64,000 nucleotides of DNA from Massilia timonae CCUG 45783 (GCF_000315425.1 NZ_JH992922.1:1341234-1405233); one strand, 5' to 3'; shown: positions 17,842-29,633, counted from the first letter of the stretch. Notes: generated by a model not told the origin, from the sequence alone. Numbers and translations: made by a program.

Positions 17842-19110
17842 TTATCGCAGCGGTGAGACGGCCGGTTCCTTGTTCGGTTCTCCCAGGTCGCCCTCCCACT
17901 TGGCGACGACGGCGGTGGCGATGCCGTTGCCGATCACGTTGGTGGCCGAGCGCGCCATGTCCAGGAAGTGGTCGATCGCCAGCAGCAGCAAGAGGCCCGC
18001 TTCCGGGATGTCGAACTGGTTCAGGGTGGCCGCGATCACGACCAGCGAGGCGCGCGGCACGCCGGCCATGCCCTTCGAGGTCAGCATCAGCACCAGCATC
18101 ATGGTGATCTGGGTGCCCAGCGACAGCTCGATGCCGTAAGCCTGGGCGATGAAGACGGCGGCGAAGGTGCAGTACATCATCGAGCCGTCCAGGTTGAACG
18201 AGTAGCCGATCGGCAGCACGAACGAGGCCAGGCGGTTCTTGACGCCGAAACGCTCCAGGCTTTCCAGGGTGCGCGGGAAGGCGGCTTCGGACGAGGCGGT
18301 CGAGAAGGCCAGCACGGTCGGGCCGCGCAGCTCGGAGATCAGGCGCAGGATGCGCGGGCCGATCACGGCCATGCCGATGCCGATCAGGACGATCCACAGC
18401 AGCGCGATGCCGAAGTAGAACTGGGCCATGAAGATGCCATAGGTCGACAGCACGCCCAGGCCGCTCTTGGCGATGATGCCGGCCACTGCCGCGAACACCG
18501 CGATCGGGGCGAAGTTCATCACATAGCCGGTCAGCTTGAGCATCACGTGGGCGACGCCGTCGATGGCGTCGATCATCGGCGTGGCGCGCGCGCCGACGGC
18601 GGCGGCGGCGGTGCCGAAGAACACCGAGAACACCACGATCTGCAGGATCTCGTTCTTGGCCATGCCGTCGACGATCGAGGTCGGGATCAGGTGGGTGATG
18701 AAGTCCTTCATCGTCAGGCTGCCGCTGGTGATGCCCGAGGTCGCGTCGACCGGCGGCATCATGCCTGCAGCGTGCAGCGCGTCGCCCGGACGGAAGATGT
18801 TCACCAGGACCAGGCCCAGCGACAGCGAAATGATCGAGGCGATCACGAACCAGCCCAGCGCCTTGACGCCGATGCGGCCGACTTCCTTGGCGTCGCCCAT
18901 CCTGGCGATGCCGACCACCAGGGTCGCGAACACCAGCGGCGCGATGATCATCTTGATCAGGCGGAGGAACATCGTGGTAATCAGCGACATCGTGTCGGAG
19001 AAGCTCGTAGCGCCTGCCACATCGGTATTGGCGTTGACCAGGTAGCCGACGACGATGCCGACCACCAGGGCGATCATGATGAAGGTAGTCAGGCGATTTC
19101 GATTATTCAT
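17842..19110 (-). CDS. Dicarboxylate/amino acid:cation symporter (DAACS, GltP/DctA type)
   Basis: This 422-aa inner-membrane protein has the DAACS fold. The helical-hairpin serine motif appears as FSTASSEAAFP, HP1/TM7 as PIGYSFNLDGSMMY, and the TM8 substrate motif as FLDMARSATNVIGN. The family takes up glutamate, aspartate or C4-dicarboxylates with protons or sodium. The ATG is preceded by AGGAAGC. There is no partner regulator nearby; it is monocistronic with a strong terminator downstream. The 290-bp region upstream, shared with divergent pyrC, shows no operator I can name. Confidence 0.9.
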   Translation of the reverse strand: MNNRNRLTTFIMIALVVGIVVGYLVNANTDVAGATSFSDTMSLITTMFLRLIKMIIAPLVFATLVVGIARMGDAKEVGRIGVKALGWFVIASIISLSLGLVLVNIFRPGDALHAAGMMPPVDATSGITSGSLTMKDFITHLIPTSIVDGMAKNEILQIVVFSVFFGTAAAAVGARATPMIDAIDGVAHVMLKLTGYVMNFAPIAVFAAVAGIIAKSGLGVLSTYGIFMAQFYFGIALLWIVLIGIGMAVIGPRILRLISELRGPTVLAFSTASSEAAFPRTLESLERFGVKNRLASFVLPIGYSFNLDGSMMYCTFAAVFIAQAYGIELSLGTQITMMLVLMLTSKGMAGVPRASLVVIAATLNQFDIPEAGLLLLLAIDHFLDMARSATNVIGNGIATAVVAKWEGDLGEPNKEPAVSPLR

Positions 19111-19400
19111 AAAGCTTCCTGTCGTGTGGACCTGTGCAGGGCCGGCGGCGGCGGATTGCGCTGTCGCTGGCAGGTTGTTCGGGCAATGACCGGTTTTCGA
19201 GGACCGAAGGCCGGTTGATACTGAAGATTATGGCAAGTTCCGCAGTATCCTAGGCACTGTTAGTGCTGTCAAGCACGCTTACACCGTTGTCGTTACGGTA
19301 ATCCGACATGCTTTTCCGGCCCGCCGAACGCACCCTGCGCGGCGTGGCGCAGCGCAGGTAAAATACGCCTTTCATACGCCATTCGTTTCCGAGAGCCGCC

Positions 19401-20450
19401 ATGTCCACCATCGAGACCCCAGACACCATCACCATCACCCGTCCAGACGACTGGCACCTGCACCTGCGCGACGGCGCGGCGATGGCCAGCGTATTGCCGC
19501 ACACCGCCCGCCAGTTCGGCCGCGCGATCGTGATGCCGAACCTGAGGCCGCCCGTGACCACGGCCGCCGCCGCCCTCGAGTACCGCGCCCGCATCCTGGC
19601 CGCGCTGCCGGAGGACATGCGCTTCGAGCCCTTGATGACGCTGTACCTCACTGATAACACCGATCCGGATGAGATCCGCCGCGCCCAGGACACCGGTTTC
19701 ATCCACGCGGTCAAACTGTATCCGGCTGGCGCCACCACCAACTCGGACGCCGGCGTCACCGACCTGAAAAAGTGCTACAAGACGCTGGAAGTGATGCAGG
19801 AAGTCGGCATGCCGCTGCTGGTGCATGGCGAAGTCACCGACAACGAGATCGACCTGTTCGACCGCGAAGCCGTATTCATCGAGCGCGTGATGCGCCCGCT
19901 GCGCCGCGACATGCCGGCCCTGGGCGTGGTGTTCGAGCACATCACCACCAAGGATGCGGCCCAGTACGTGGCCGAGGCCGAGGGCCCGATCGCGGCCACC
20001 ATCACCGCCCACCACCTGCTGTACAACCGCAACGAGATCTTCCGCGGCGGCATCCGCCCGCACTTCTACTGCCTGCCGGTGCTCAAGCGCGAAGAACACC
20101 GCCTGGCGCTGGTGACCGCCGCCACCAGCGGCGACGAGCGCTTCTTCCTGGGCACCGACTCGGCCCCGCACGCGGTGCACACCAAGTACGCCGCCTGCGG
20201 CTGCGCCGGCTGCTACACCGCGCTGCACGCGATGGAGATGTACACCGAAGCCTTCGCCCAGGCCGGCGCGCTCGACAAGCTGGAAGCCTTCGCCAGCTTC
20301 AACGGCCCGGCCTTCTACAACCTGCCGCGCAACGAGGGCACGATCACGCTCAAGCGCGAAAGCTGGACCCTGCCTGAGTCGGTGCCGATGGGCGAACACC
20401 AGCTGGTGCCGCTGAACGCGGGCGAGAGCATCAACTGGAAGATGGTATAA
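19401..20450 (+). CDS. pyrC: Dihydroorotase, class II
   Basis: This 349-aa zinc enzyme of pyrimidine synthesis cyclises carbamoyl aspartate to dihydroorotate. The N-terminal metal motif [10 protein letters not shown], the carboxylated Lys in [14 protein letters not shown], the substrate-binding HGEVTD, metal ligands in [10 protein letters not shown] and the catalytic Asp in FLGTDSAPH all appear in the class II (E. coli type) order and the length matches. It is followed 8 bp later by a DUF3025 gene, likely in the same transcription unit. Confidence 0.95.
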   Translation: MSTIETPDTITITRPDDWHLHLRDGAAMASVLPHTARQFGRAIVMPNLRPPVTTAAAALEYRARILAALPEDMRFEPLMTLYLTDNTDPDEIRRAQDTGFIHAVKLYPAGATTNSDAGVTDLKKCYKTLEVMQEVGMPLLVHGEVTDNEIDLFDREAVFIERVMRPLRRDMPALGVVFEHITTKDAAQYVAEAEGPIAATITAHHLLYNRNEIFRGGIRPHFYCLPVLKREEHRLALVTAATSGDERFFLGTDSAPHAVHTKYAACGCAGCYTALHAMEMYTEAFAQAGALDKLEAFASFNGPAFYNLPRNEGTITLKRESWTLPESVPMGEHQLVPLNAGESINWKMV

Positions 20451-20458
20451 GCACTACC

Positions 20459-21250
20459 GTGCTGCCACCGATCGACTGGGCGCAGCCGTGGTACGACACG
20501 GTGCGCCCGGCATTCGAGCGAGCTGCGCCGCCGCTTGACGGCTTCATCGACGCCTTCAACGTGGCGGCGCGCGAACTCGACCTGCGTAATGGCGCCGGCA
20601 TGCCCTTGTGCTTCGTGCCGCAAGCCGCGCTGCCGGAAGGGATGGCGTATGAAGAATTCATCGGCGCCACCGGCCAGGTGCCGACCCGCGACAACCTGCA
20701 CGATTTCTTCAATGCGCTGGTATGGCAGACCTTCCCGGGTATCAAGCGCGCGCTGAACGCGTTGCAGGCGGCGCAGATCGCGCAGGCCGGCGTCGGCAAG
20801 TCGCGCGGGCCGGCGCGCGACGCCGCCACCATCTTCGACGAGAACGCGGCCTTGCTGGTGGTGCGCGACAATGACGCCGGGCGCGCGCTGGTCGAGGACT
20901 TGCGTGCGCACCGCTGGCTGGAGGCCCTGTACGATAAGCGTGACTTGTTCGGCAGGGACGCCGAGGTCTGGCTGTTCGGCCACGCGCTGATGGAAAAGCT
21001 GGTGGCGCCGCGCAAGGCGATCACCGCGCACACGCGGGTGGTGGTCGCCGGCGACGACTACTTTGCGCTGGCGGCGGATGCGCGCCGCGCCTGGCTCGAC
21101 CGCGAGGTGGCGGCCAGCCTGGCGGGCGAGGCCCTGGCGCCGGGCGGCTTCACGCCCCTGCAGGTGCTGGGCATTCCAGACTGGTGGCCCGGACAAGACC
21201 CTGACTTTTATCTGGATACGACTGTGTTCCGTCCAAAGCGGACGGCTTGA
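20459..21250 (+). CDS. DUF3025 domain protein
   Basis: This 263-aa soluble protein starts with GTG shortly after pyrC. The central block PTRDNLHDFFNALVWQTFP and the later EDAAHDE-like DENAALLVV stretch are characteristic of DUF3025, a family restricted mainly to beta- and gammaproteobacteria with no established function. Placement after pyrC suggests co-transcription, and its 3' end overlaps the region of the next gene's ribosome site. Confidence 0.8.
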   Translation: MLPPIDWAQPWYDTVRPAFERAAPPLDGFIDAFNVAARELDLRNGAGMPLCFVPQAALPEGMAYEEFIGATGQVPTRDNLHDFFNALVWQTFPGIKRALNALQAAQIAQAGVGKSRGPARDAATIFDENAALLVVRDNDAGRALVEDLRAHRWLEALYDKRDLFGRDAEVWLFGHALMEKLVAPRKAITAHTRVVVAGDDYFALAADARRAWLDREVAASLAGEALAPGGFTPLQVLGIPDWWPGQDPDFYLDTTVFRPKRTA

Positions 21251-21264
21251 ATTGGGAGAAGCCG

Positions 21265-22254
21265 ATGGCTGAAACGGTACGCTGGGGAATTCTCGGCACG
21301 GGCAAGATTTCGCGTGCCTTTGCCAATGCACTGAAGGACGTGCCGGGCGCCGTGCTGGCCGCCGTGGGCTCGCGCAGCCCGGACAAGGCCGCGGCCTTCG
21401 CCGAGGAGTTCGGCGCGCTGGCCAGCTACGGCTCGTGCGAGCTGCTGGCCCAGGCCGAGGGCATCGACCTGATCTACATCGGCACGCCGCATCCGGAACA
21501 TGCCGGCAACGCCTTGATGGCGCTGCGCGCCGGCAAGGGCGTGCTGTGCGAGAAGCCGTTCACGATGAACCTGCGCGAGGCCGAGCAGGTGGTGACCCTG
21601 GCGCGCTCGAAGCGCCTGTTCCTGATGGAGGCGATGTGGACGCGCTACCTGCCGGCCTACCTGGAAGTGAAGCGCATCCTGGCCTCGGGCGAGATCGGCA
21701 CTCCGCGCCAGGTCGTCGCCGACTTCGGCTTCGCCGCCGCCTTCGGTCCCGAGCACCGCGTCTTCAATCCCGATCTCGGCGGCGGCGCGCTGCTCGACCT
21801 GGGCATCTATCCGCTGTCGGTCGCGGCCGGCCTCCTGGGTCCCGTGCTCGAAGTGCGCGCGCAAGCCCAGATGGGACCGACCGGCGTCGACGTGCAGACC
21901 GGCTTCACGCTCAAGCATGAAGGCGGCGCCATGTCGGTGTGCAGCTGCTCCTTCCTGGCGCGCTCGCCGGCCGAGCTGACCGTGTCGGGCGAGCGCGGCC
22001 AGGTGCGGATGAACACCATGTTCCACCGCGCGACCTCGGTCACCGTCAAGCTCGAAGACGGCAGCGAGCGCACGATCGAGACCCCGTATCTCGGCAACGG
22101 CTATGTGCACGAGGCGATCGAAGCCCAGCGCTGCTGGCGGCAGGGGCTGCTGGAAAGCCCGTCGATGACGCAGGACGAGACGCTGGCGCTGATGGGCGTG
22201 ATGGACGAGATCCGGCGCCAGATCGGCCTGCGCTACGCGGCCGACCGCGCTTGA
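21265..22254 (+). CDS. Gfo/Idh/MocA-family NAD(P)-dependent oxidoreductase
   Basis: This 329-aa protein has an N-terminal Rossmann fold (WGILGTGKISRAFANAL), the family EKP motif (CEKPFTMNLREAEQV, residues ~90-105) and a C-terminal substrate domain with the conserved GGGALLDLGIYPL segment. Members oxidise or reduce sugars, polyols or dihydrodiols; the closest pattern is trans-1,2-dihydrobenzene-1,2-diol dehydrogenase or xylose dehydrogenase-like proteins. ATG 21265 follows GGGAGAAG; an upstream in-frame TTG at 21247 overlaps the previous gene and is less likely. It is the third gene of a pyrC-led run. Confidence 0.87.
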   Translation: MAETVRWGILGTGKISRAFANALKDVPGAVLAAVGSRSPDKAAAFAEEFGALASYGSCELLAQAEGIDLIYIGTPHPEHAGNALMALRAGKGVLCEKPFTMNLREAEQVVTLARSKRLFLMEAMWTRYLPAYLEVKRILASGEIGTPRQVVADFGFAAAFGPEHRVFNPDLGGGALLDLGIYPLSVAAGLLGPVLEVRAQAQMGPTGVDVQTGFTLKHEGGAMSVCSCSFLARSPAELTVSGERGQVRMNTMFHRATSVTVKLEDGSERTIETPYLGNGYVHEAIEAQRCWRQGLLESPSMTQDETLALMGVMDEIRRQIGLRYAADRA

Positions 22255-22264
22255 GGCGGGCGTC

Positions 22265-22621
22265 ATGAAGCTCGGGAGCGTCACGCCGATCCTGCGCATT
22301 TTTGATGAAGCCAGGGCGCGCGAGTTCTATGTCGACTACCTCGGCTTCACGGTCGACTGGGACCACCGCTTCGGCCCCGGCATGCCGCTCTACCTGCAGG
22401 TGTCGCGCGGCGACTGCGTGTTGCACCTGAGCGAGCATCACGGCGATTGCTGCCCCGGCGCGGCGCTGCGCATCGAGGTCGACGACATCGATGACCTGCA
22501 TGCCGAGCTGGCTGCCAAACAATATGGTTATGCGCGGCCCGCGATCGAAGATACGCCGTGGGAAACGCGCGAGTTGAGCGTCAAGGATCCGTTCGGGAAC
22601 CGGCTGACCTTTGCCGGCTAG
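22265..22621 (+). CDS. Glyoxalase/VOC superfamily protein
   Basis: This 118-aa protein forms a vicinal-oxygen-chelate fold: a first beta-alpha-beta unit (TPILRIFDEARAREFYVDYLGF) and a second one ending in ELSVKDPFGNRLTF. It resembles bleomycin-resistance/glyoxalase-like proteins; the final motif supplies a metal or ligand Glu/Asp in many members, but here specificity cannot be assigned. It starts 11 bp after the oxidoreductase gene and completes the pyrC-led cluster. Resistance function should not be assumed from the name. Confidence 0.82.
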   Translation: MKLGSVTPILRIFDEARAREFYVDYLGFTVDWDHRFGPGMPLYLQVSRGDCVLHLSEHHGDCCPGAALRIEVDDIDDLHAELAAKQYGYARPAIEDTPWETRELSVKDPFGNRLTFAG

Positions 22622-22633
22622 CGGGTCGGGATC

Positions 22634-23380
22634 CTACTTTGGCGCGGTGGCGGCATCCAGCCGTTTGAACAGCTCCCGGTGCAGTTCCCGCGTATGCTTT
22701 TCCATGTGCGTGCGCGCATGCTTGACCTCCTTCAGCTCGCGCTGCGCCACCGCCTCCTTGCCGTTGGCAAGCGCCCATAGCGCCAGTTCGACGCGCGCCT
22801 CGATGCTGCCGAAGCGTTCGACCACGGCCTCGAATTCGGCGCCTGCCTCGTCCTGCCGACCATCAGCGGCATAGGCGCGGCCCAGCGCCAGCCCGACTTC
22901 GCCGGCGCGAAAATCCGGACGCTTCGACTGCAGCGGCGCCAGCAGCGCAATCGCCGCCGCCGGCTGCCCGTGCGCCGCATTGGCGCGCGCGGCGCCCAGG
23001 ATGACCTCGGGATCGCCCGCGAAAGGTCCGTTCAGGCAGGCTTTGTAATGGCGCACCGCTTCCTCCGATTCGCCGGCTTCCAGCAGCGCGGCGGCCAGGC
23101 GCATCTGGTTGTGGGCGGTCGGCGTCAGGTCGAACGCGCTCCGTGCCTCGCGCACGTCGCGGCCAGCATCGAGACTCTTCTGGAGCGCCCGCCCGGCGAT
23201 GCGGCCACGGCGCTCGAGGCGCGAGGCCGGGAGGTATTCCACGACGAAGTAAGCGAGGCTGCCGAGCAGCGGGAACGAGAACAGGATCAGCAGCCAGTAC
23301 AGCTGGCGACCGTTGCGCACGGCGTGGATCGCGAAGAAGAGGGCGATGAGGAAGTGCAGTCCAAGTCCGATGAGTGGCAT
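22634..23380 (-). CDS. Membrane-anchored TPR-like protein with PLDc_N-type N terminus
   Basis: This 248-aa protein starts with two hydrophobic segments separated by RNGRQLYW (LHFLIALFFAIHAV and WLLILFSFPLLGSLAYF), the pattern of PLDc_N domains, followed by a cytoplasmic helical-repeat region rich in Ala/Leu with TPR-like units (~80-235). The C terminus is basic and predicted coiled. No enzymatic motif is present. ATG 23380 is chosen because the upstream in-frame sequence has no membrane or family features. It is divergent from the NYN-domain gene across ~180 bp. Confidence 0.75.
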   Translation of the reverse strand: MPLIGLGLHFLIALFFAIHAVRNGRQLYWLLILFSFPLLGSLAYFVVEYLPASRLERRGRIAGRALQKSLDAGRDVREARSAFDLTPTAHNQMRLAAALLEAGESEEAVRHYKACLNGPFAGDPEVILGAARANAAHGQPAAAIALLAPLQSKRPDFRAGEVGLALGRAYAADGRQDEAGAEFEAVVERFGSIEARVELALWALANGKEAVAQRELKEVKHARTHMEKHTRELHRELFKRLDAATAPK

Positions 23381-23562
23381 TGCAGGTTCCGGGTTCAGTG
23401 TTGGTCGGGAAGACAACAAAGATAGCCGACCTCGCAGCCTGGATGTCTCACCGATTCCCACAGTGCGTTCCTCGCAACAGCGTTAGCGGATCGTGAGGCA
23501 GGGCGTGTTTATCCAGCCGAGATCCTGCTAGAGTGAAACGCAATTGCCCAAAAGGAACTCAT

Positions 23563-24300
23563 ATGACCCCGGACCAGAATGTCGCCGTCCTCGTGGACTG
23601 CGAGAATGCGCAGCCGACCGTGATCGGCGAGGCGATGCAGCTTGCATCGACCCTCGGACGGGTGGCCTTGCGGCGGGGTTACGGTAACCACACGGCCCTG
23701 GCGAGCAAATGGCAGGACGTGCTGGTGCGCCATGGGTTCGCCCCCTGCATGCAATTCCAATATGTGGCCGGCAAGAATACGGCGGACATCGCGCTGGCGC
23801 TGGATGCGCTGGAGATGCTGCTGGACCGGCGCGCCGACCGTTTCGTCATCGTCACCAGCGATTCCGATTTCGTCGGCCTGTGCCGCAAGCTGCAGGAGCG
23901 CGGCGCCAGCGTGCATGTCTTCGGTGAGGCGAAAACACCGGCGGCCTTGCGCCACGCCTGCGACAGGTTCCATGAATCGGCCCGGCCGGCGCCGCCGGAG
24001 GCCGCGCCGGCACCTGCAGCGGCTGTGGCGGCCGTCAAGCGCAGGCCGAGGTTCGTGGTCGAGGCGGTACGCTCGCTGGCGCTGTCATCGCCCGATGGCC
24101 GGGTCGATCTCGGCGCGCTGGGCAACCATCTGAGGGCGGCTCACCCCGGCTTTTCCCACGCGGCCTATGGGTACAAGAACCTGCGCACGATGCTCGAGGC
24201 GTACGATCTGTTGCGGATGCACCAGACCGAAGGAGGCCACTGCCGTGTGGGCCTGGCGTCGGACGGTGCCCCGCAGCCAGCCATCCTGCACGCGGTATAG
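23563..24300 (+). CDS. NYN-domain (LabA/Limkain-b1-like) putative RNase with C-terminal OST-HTH/LOTUS-like domain
   Basis: This 245-aa protein has an N-terminal PIN-like NYN domain with the acidic residues expected for metal-dependent RNA cleavage: AVLVDCENAQP, GKNTADIALALDAL and IVTSDSDFVGLC. A Pro/Ala linker (residues ~145-165) leads to a C-terminal segment RVDLGALGNHLRAAHPGF plus YGYKNLRTMLEAY that matches the OST-HTH/LOTUS RNA-binding fold. ATG 23563 follows AAAAGGAAC, excluding ten upstream codons. The target RNA is unknown. It stands alone, and a TAGAGT -10-like hexamer lies at about 23529. Confidence 0.85.
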   Translation: MTPDQNVAVLVDCENAQPTVIGEAMQLASTLGRVALRRGYGNHTALASKWQDVLVRHGFAPCMQFQYVAGKNTADIALALDALEMLLDRRADRFVIVTSDSDFVGLCRKLQERGASVHVFGEAKTPAALRHACDRFHESARPAPPEAAPAPAAAVAAVKRRPRFVVEAVRSLALSSPDGRVDLGALGNHLRAAHPGFSHAAYGYKNLRTMLEAYDLLRMHQTEGGHCRVGLASDGAPQPAILHAV

Positions 24301-24316
24301 CCCCGGCGCGGAACGC

Positions 24317-24718
24317 TCAATCCGGGACCGGCGCATCCACGATATGCCGCACGTCGAGCGCGCGGATGCGCGGCTCGACATAGTAGCCGCCCGCTTCCAC
24401 ATAGCTGAGGCAGTAGCGCAGGCACACGCGGCATTGCTGGACCGCGCAGCGGTTGTATGGGAAATAGTGGAGGGCGATCGGCGCGTCCGGCGACCAGTAA
24501 TTGGTCCCGTGCGGATGGTATTCGGCGAAGGTCGGATCAAAGTAGGGATCGCCGGCCAGCGTGCCGGCCGGGCGCATCTGCGCTTGCGGGAACGATACCG
24601 GCGTGCGCGTCCACCCAGGGTAGCTCGCGATCTCGCATGCGCAACTGTCCGGCGCTGGCGCCGAGGCCGAGGCCAGGGCGCGCAGTTCATCGATACTCAA
24701 TGGTTGTTCCGGCTTCAT
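24317..24718 (-). CDS. Hypothetical cysteine-rich small protein downstream of recG
   Basis: This 133-aa protein is not one I recognise. It contains seven Cys: a SCACE pair (residues ~25-27) and a cluster CAVQQCRVCLRYC (~89-101), together with several His and Tyr residues, which suggests a metal or iron-sulfur site. The central part is Pro/Tyr-rich. Its start lies 13 bp after the recG stop on the same strand, so it is probably the last gene of a recG transcript. There is no signal peptide or membrane segment. Confidence 0.6.
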   Translation of the reverse strand: MKPEQPLSIDELRALASASAPAPDSCACEIASYPGWTRTPVSFPQAQMRPAGTLAGDPYFDPTFAEYHPHGTNYWSPDAPIALHYFPYNRCAVQQCRVCLRYCLSYVEAGGYYVEPRIRALDVRHIVDAPVPD

Positions 24719-24731
24719 CGTCTTCTTTCGA

Positions 24732-26792
24732 TCAGACCTTCAGGAATTCCTCGCGCCCACCCAGCCAGCGCGCCAGGTGCGCATCGACCACCGCGATCTT
24801 CTCGGGCTTTTCGCCGTCGAGCAGATACTGCGCCACGTCGCGCGCCCGGTCGACCAGCCAGCCATCGAGCTCCAGGTCGGCAAAGCGCAGCATCGCCTGG
24901 CCCGACTGGCGCGCGCCCAGGAATTCGCCCGGGCCGCGGATCTCCAGGTCGCGCCGCGCGATCTCGAAGCCGTCGGTGGTCTCGCGCATCGTCATCAGGC
25001 GCTGCTTGGCCACCTGGCCCAGCGGCGATTGATACAGCAGCAGGCACACCGAGGCCGCCGAGCCGCGACCCACGCGCCCACGCAGCTGGTGCAGCTGCGA
25101 CAGGCCGAAGCGCTCGGCATGCTCGATCACCATCAGGGACGCATTCGGCACGTCGACGCCGACCTCGATCACGGTGGTCGCCACCAGCACGTGCACCTGG
25201 CCGGCCGTGAACGCATCCATCACTTCCTGCTTTTCGAGCGGCTTCATGCGGCCATGCACCAGCCCCACCTGCAGCTCGGGCAGCGATTCGGCCAGGGTCT
25301 CGTAGGTCTCGGTCGCGGTCTGCAATTGCAGGGCTTCGGATTCCTCGATCAGCGGACAGACCCAGTACACTTGCCGGCCTTCGAGCGCCGCTGCGTAGAC
25401 GCGTTCGATCACTTCGTCGCGCCGCATCTGGTCGATCGCGCGCGTGACGATCGGGCTGCGGCCCGGCGGCAGCTCGTCGATCACCGACACCTCGAGGTCG
25501 GCGTAATACGTCATCGCCAGCGTGCGCGGGATCGGGGTGGCCGACATCATCAATTGGTGCGGCACCAGGCCGTCGCTGCCCTTGTTGCGCAGGGTGAGGC
25601 GCTGGCCGACGCCGAAGCGGTGCTGTTCGTCGACGATCACCAGGCCCAGTTTCGCGAACTGCACCGTGTCCTGGATCAGCGCATGGGTGCCGATCACCAG
25701 GTTCGCCTCGCCCGACTCGATCAACTCGTTGGACGCGGCCTTCTCTTTTTTCTTGAGGCTGCCGGTGAGCCAGGCGACTTTCACGCCGAGCGGCTCCATC
25801 CAGGCCGCGATCTTCCTGAAATGCTGCTCGGCCAGGATCTCGGTCGGCGCCATCAGCGCCGCCTGGTAGCCGCTGTCGATCGCCTGCGCGGCGGCCAGCG
25901 CCGAGACCACGGTCTTGCCGCTGCCGACGTCGCCCTGCAGCAGGCGCTGCATCGGATAGCCTTCTGCTAGGTCCGTGCGGATCTCTTCGACCACGCGCTG
26001 CTGGGCGCCGGTGAGCTTGAACGGCAGCGCCGCCAGGAAGGCTTCGGACAACTTGCCCACTGCACGCAGATGCGGCGCGCCTTTTTCGCGCCGCGCGCGC
26101 TGCGCCCGTTTCAGCGACAGCTGCTGCGCCAGCAGCTCGTCGAACTTCATGCGTTCCCAGGCCGGGTGCGATTTCTCTCCCAGCGCGTGTTCGTCAACGT
26201 CGGCCGGCGGATAGTGCAGCAGCTTCACGGCCGGTTCGAAGTCGATCAGTCCCATCTTGGCGCGGATGCCGGCAGGGACGGTATCGCTCCAGTCGATCCG
26301 CTTCATCGCATCGGCGATCGCGCGCCGCAGCACCGTTTGCGACAGGCCTTCGCCGGCCGGGTAGACGGGCGTGAGCGAATTCGGCAGCGGCGCGCCTTCG
26401 TTGACCACTTTATAAGCGGGGTGCACCATCTCGGCCCCGAAGAAGCCGTGTTTCAGTTCGCCGCGCGCCCGGATGCGCACGCCTTCGGCCATCTGCTTGA
26501 CCTGGCTGCCATAGAAATTCATGAAGCGCAGCAGCAAATCGCCCGATTCGTCGGCGATGGTCACCAGCAGCTGGCGCCGCGGCTTGAACGAGATTTCGTT
26601 CTTGGTCACCACGCCTTCGACCTGCGACACGTGGCCGCCGCGCAGGCAGGCTTCGCGGATGGACACGATCTGGGTCTCGTCCTCGTAGCGCATCGGCAGG
26701 TGCAATACCAGGTCCATGTCGCTGCGCAGTCCGAGGCGGGCGAGCTTGCTTTCGAGGGTCTTGGGTGGATTTGTGGTCTTGGAGGCGGGCAT
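24732..26792 (-). CDS. recG: ATP-dependent DNA helicase RecG
   Basis: This 686-aa helicase processes stalled forks and Holliday junctions. The N-terminal wedge/OB region (~50-200), Walker A LQGDVGSGKTVVS, the DExH-type box VIVDEQHRFG and motif VI QLRGRVGRGSAAS are intact, and the C-terminal TRG-like region DGFEIARRDLEIRGPGEFLG is present. Length matches E. coli RecG (693 aa). It is divergent from queA across ~105 bp, and a small cysteine-rich gene follows on the same strand. Confidence 0.95.
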   Translation of the reverse strand: MPASKTTNPPKTLESKLARLGLRSDMDLVLHLPMRYEDETQIVSIREACLRGGHVSQVEGVVTKNEISFKPRRQLLVTIADESGDLLLRFMNFYGSQVKQMAEGVRIRARGELKHGFFGAEMVHPAYKVVNEGAPLPNSLTPVYPAGEGLSQTVLRRAIADAMKRIDWSDTVPAGIRAKMGLIDFEPAVKLLHYPPADVDEHALGEKSHPAWERMKFDELLAQQLSLKRAQRARREKGAPHLRAVGKLSEAFLAALPFKLTGAQQRVVEEIRTDLAEGYPMQRLLQGDVGSGKTVVSALAAAQAIDSGYQAALMAPTEILAEQHFRKIAAWMEPLGVKVAWLTGSLKKKEKAASNELIESGEANLVIGTHALIQDTVQFAKLGLVIVDEQHRFGVGQRLTLRNKGSDGLVPHQLMMSATPIPRTLAMTYYADLEVSVIDELPPGRSPIVTRAIDQMRRDEVIERVYAAALEGRQVYWVCPLIEESEALQLQTATETYETLAESLPELQVGLVHGRMKPLEKQEVMDAFTAGQVHVLVATTVIEVGVDVPNASLMVIEHAERFGLSQLHQLRGRVGRGSAASVCLLLYQSPLGQVAKQRLMTMRETTDGFEIARRDLEIRGPGEFLGARQSGQAMLRFADLELDGWLVDRARDVAQYLLDGEKPEKIAVVDAHLARWLGGREEFLKV

Positions 26793-26897
26793 ATCGCGGC
26801 AAAATGGCGCTCGCTGGCGTAAAATAGAAGGTTCGCCATCAGCGCTGGAGCCTGTATTGTAAAGCTGGCAGCGCTTATTTTCCCAGAATTGAGAATA

Positions 26898-29070
<2,173 letters not shown>

Positions 29071-29204
29071 GCACTTGCTCACTCGCTGAGCCGGGCGCTG
29101 CCGTATTGACGGCGGCGCCAGAATTTAATTTCTAGCAAGCTCTTGCAATACCGAAAAGCAAGATCACCTACCTCCAGATTTGGTTTTCGGCGACTGGCCG
29201 ATGC

Positions 29205-29210
29205 TAGAAT
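29205..29210 (+). promoter_or_regulatory. Candidate -10 element for yajC-secD-secF
   Basis: TAGAAT lies 37 bp upstream of the yajC start in an otherwise non-coding stretch; the -35 is weak (TGGTTT about 18 bp further upstream). It would allow yajC-secDF expression apart from queA-tgt. Confidence 0.4.
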
Positions 29211-29247
29211 ACACCGCTTATTTTTTAACTTCACCATCGGAGTTCTT

Positions 29248-29577
29248 GTGTTCATTTCCAACGCTTACGCGCAAACCGCCGCCGCTGACCCAGGCATCAT
29301 GGGCAGCCTGACGACCTTCCTGCCGCTGATCCTGATGTTCGTGGTCATGTACTTCCTGATGATCCGTCCTCAGCAGAAACGCCAGCGCGAGCTGAAAGCG
29401 ATGATGGATGCACTGACCAAGGGCGACGAAGTCGTCACCGCCGGCGGCATCGTGGGCCGCGTCTCGAAAGTGACCGACGCCTACGTGACCCTGGAAATCG
29501 CGACCGGCACCGAAATCACCGTGCAGAAGAACGCAGTGACCACCCTGCTGCCGAAGGGCACCCTGAAAGCCCTGTAA
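29248..29577 (+). CDS. yajC: Preprotein translocase accessory subunit YajC
   Basis: This 109-aa single-pass inner-membrane protein has the TM helix FLPLILMFVVMYFLMIRPQQKRQ (given here as one conserved block spanning residues ~20-42) and the cytoplasmic KGDEVVTAGGIVGRV fold that define YajC. The start is the GTG at 29248, preceded by GGAG at 7-nt spacing; the longer frame from 29143 crosses the promoter region. YajC associates with SecDF and SecYEG, and the gene lies directly before secD as in most proteobacteria. Confidence 0.93.
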   Translation: MFISNAYAQTAAADPGIMGSLTTFLPLILMFVVMYFLMIRPQQKRQRELKAMMDALTKGDEVVTAGGIVGRVSKVTDAYVTLEIATGTEITVQKNAVTTLLPKGTLKAL

Positions 29578-29633
29578 GAGCAAGCTCCGTGCGGCCCGCG
29601 GGCCGCACTGCCCAACCTGAACGCCGGAACACT

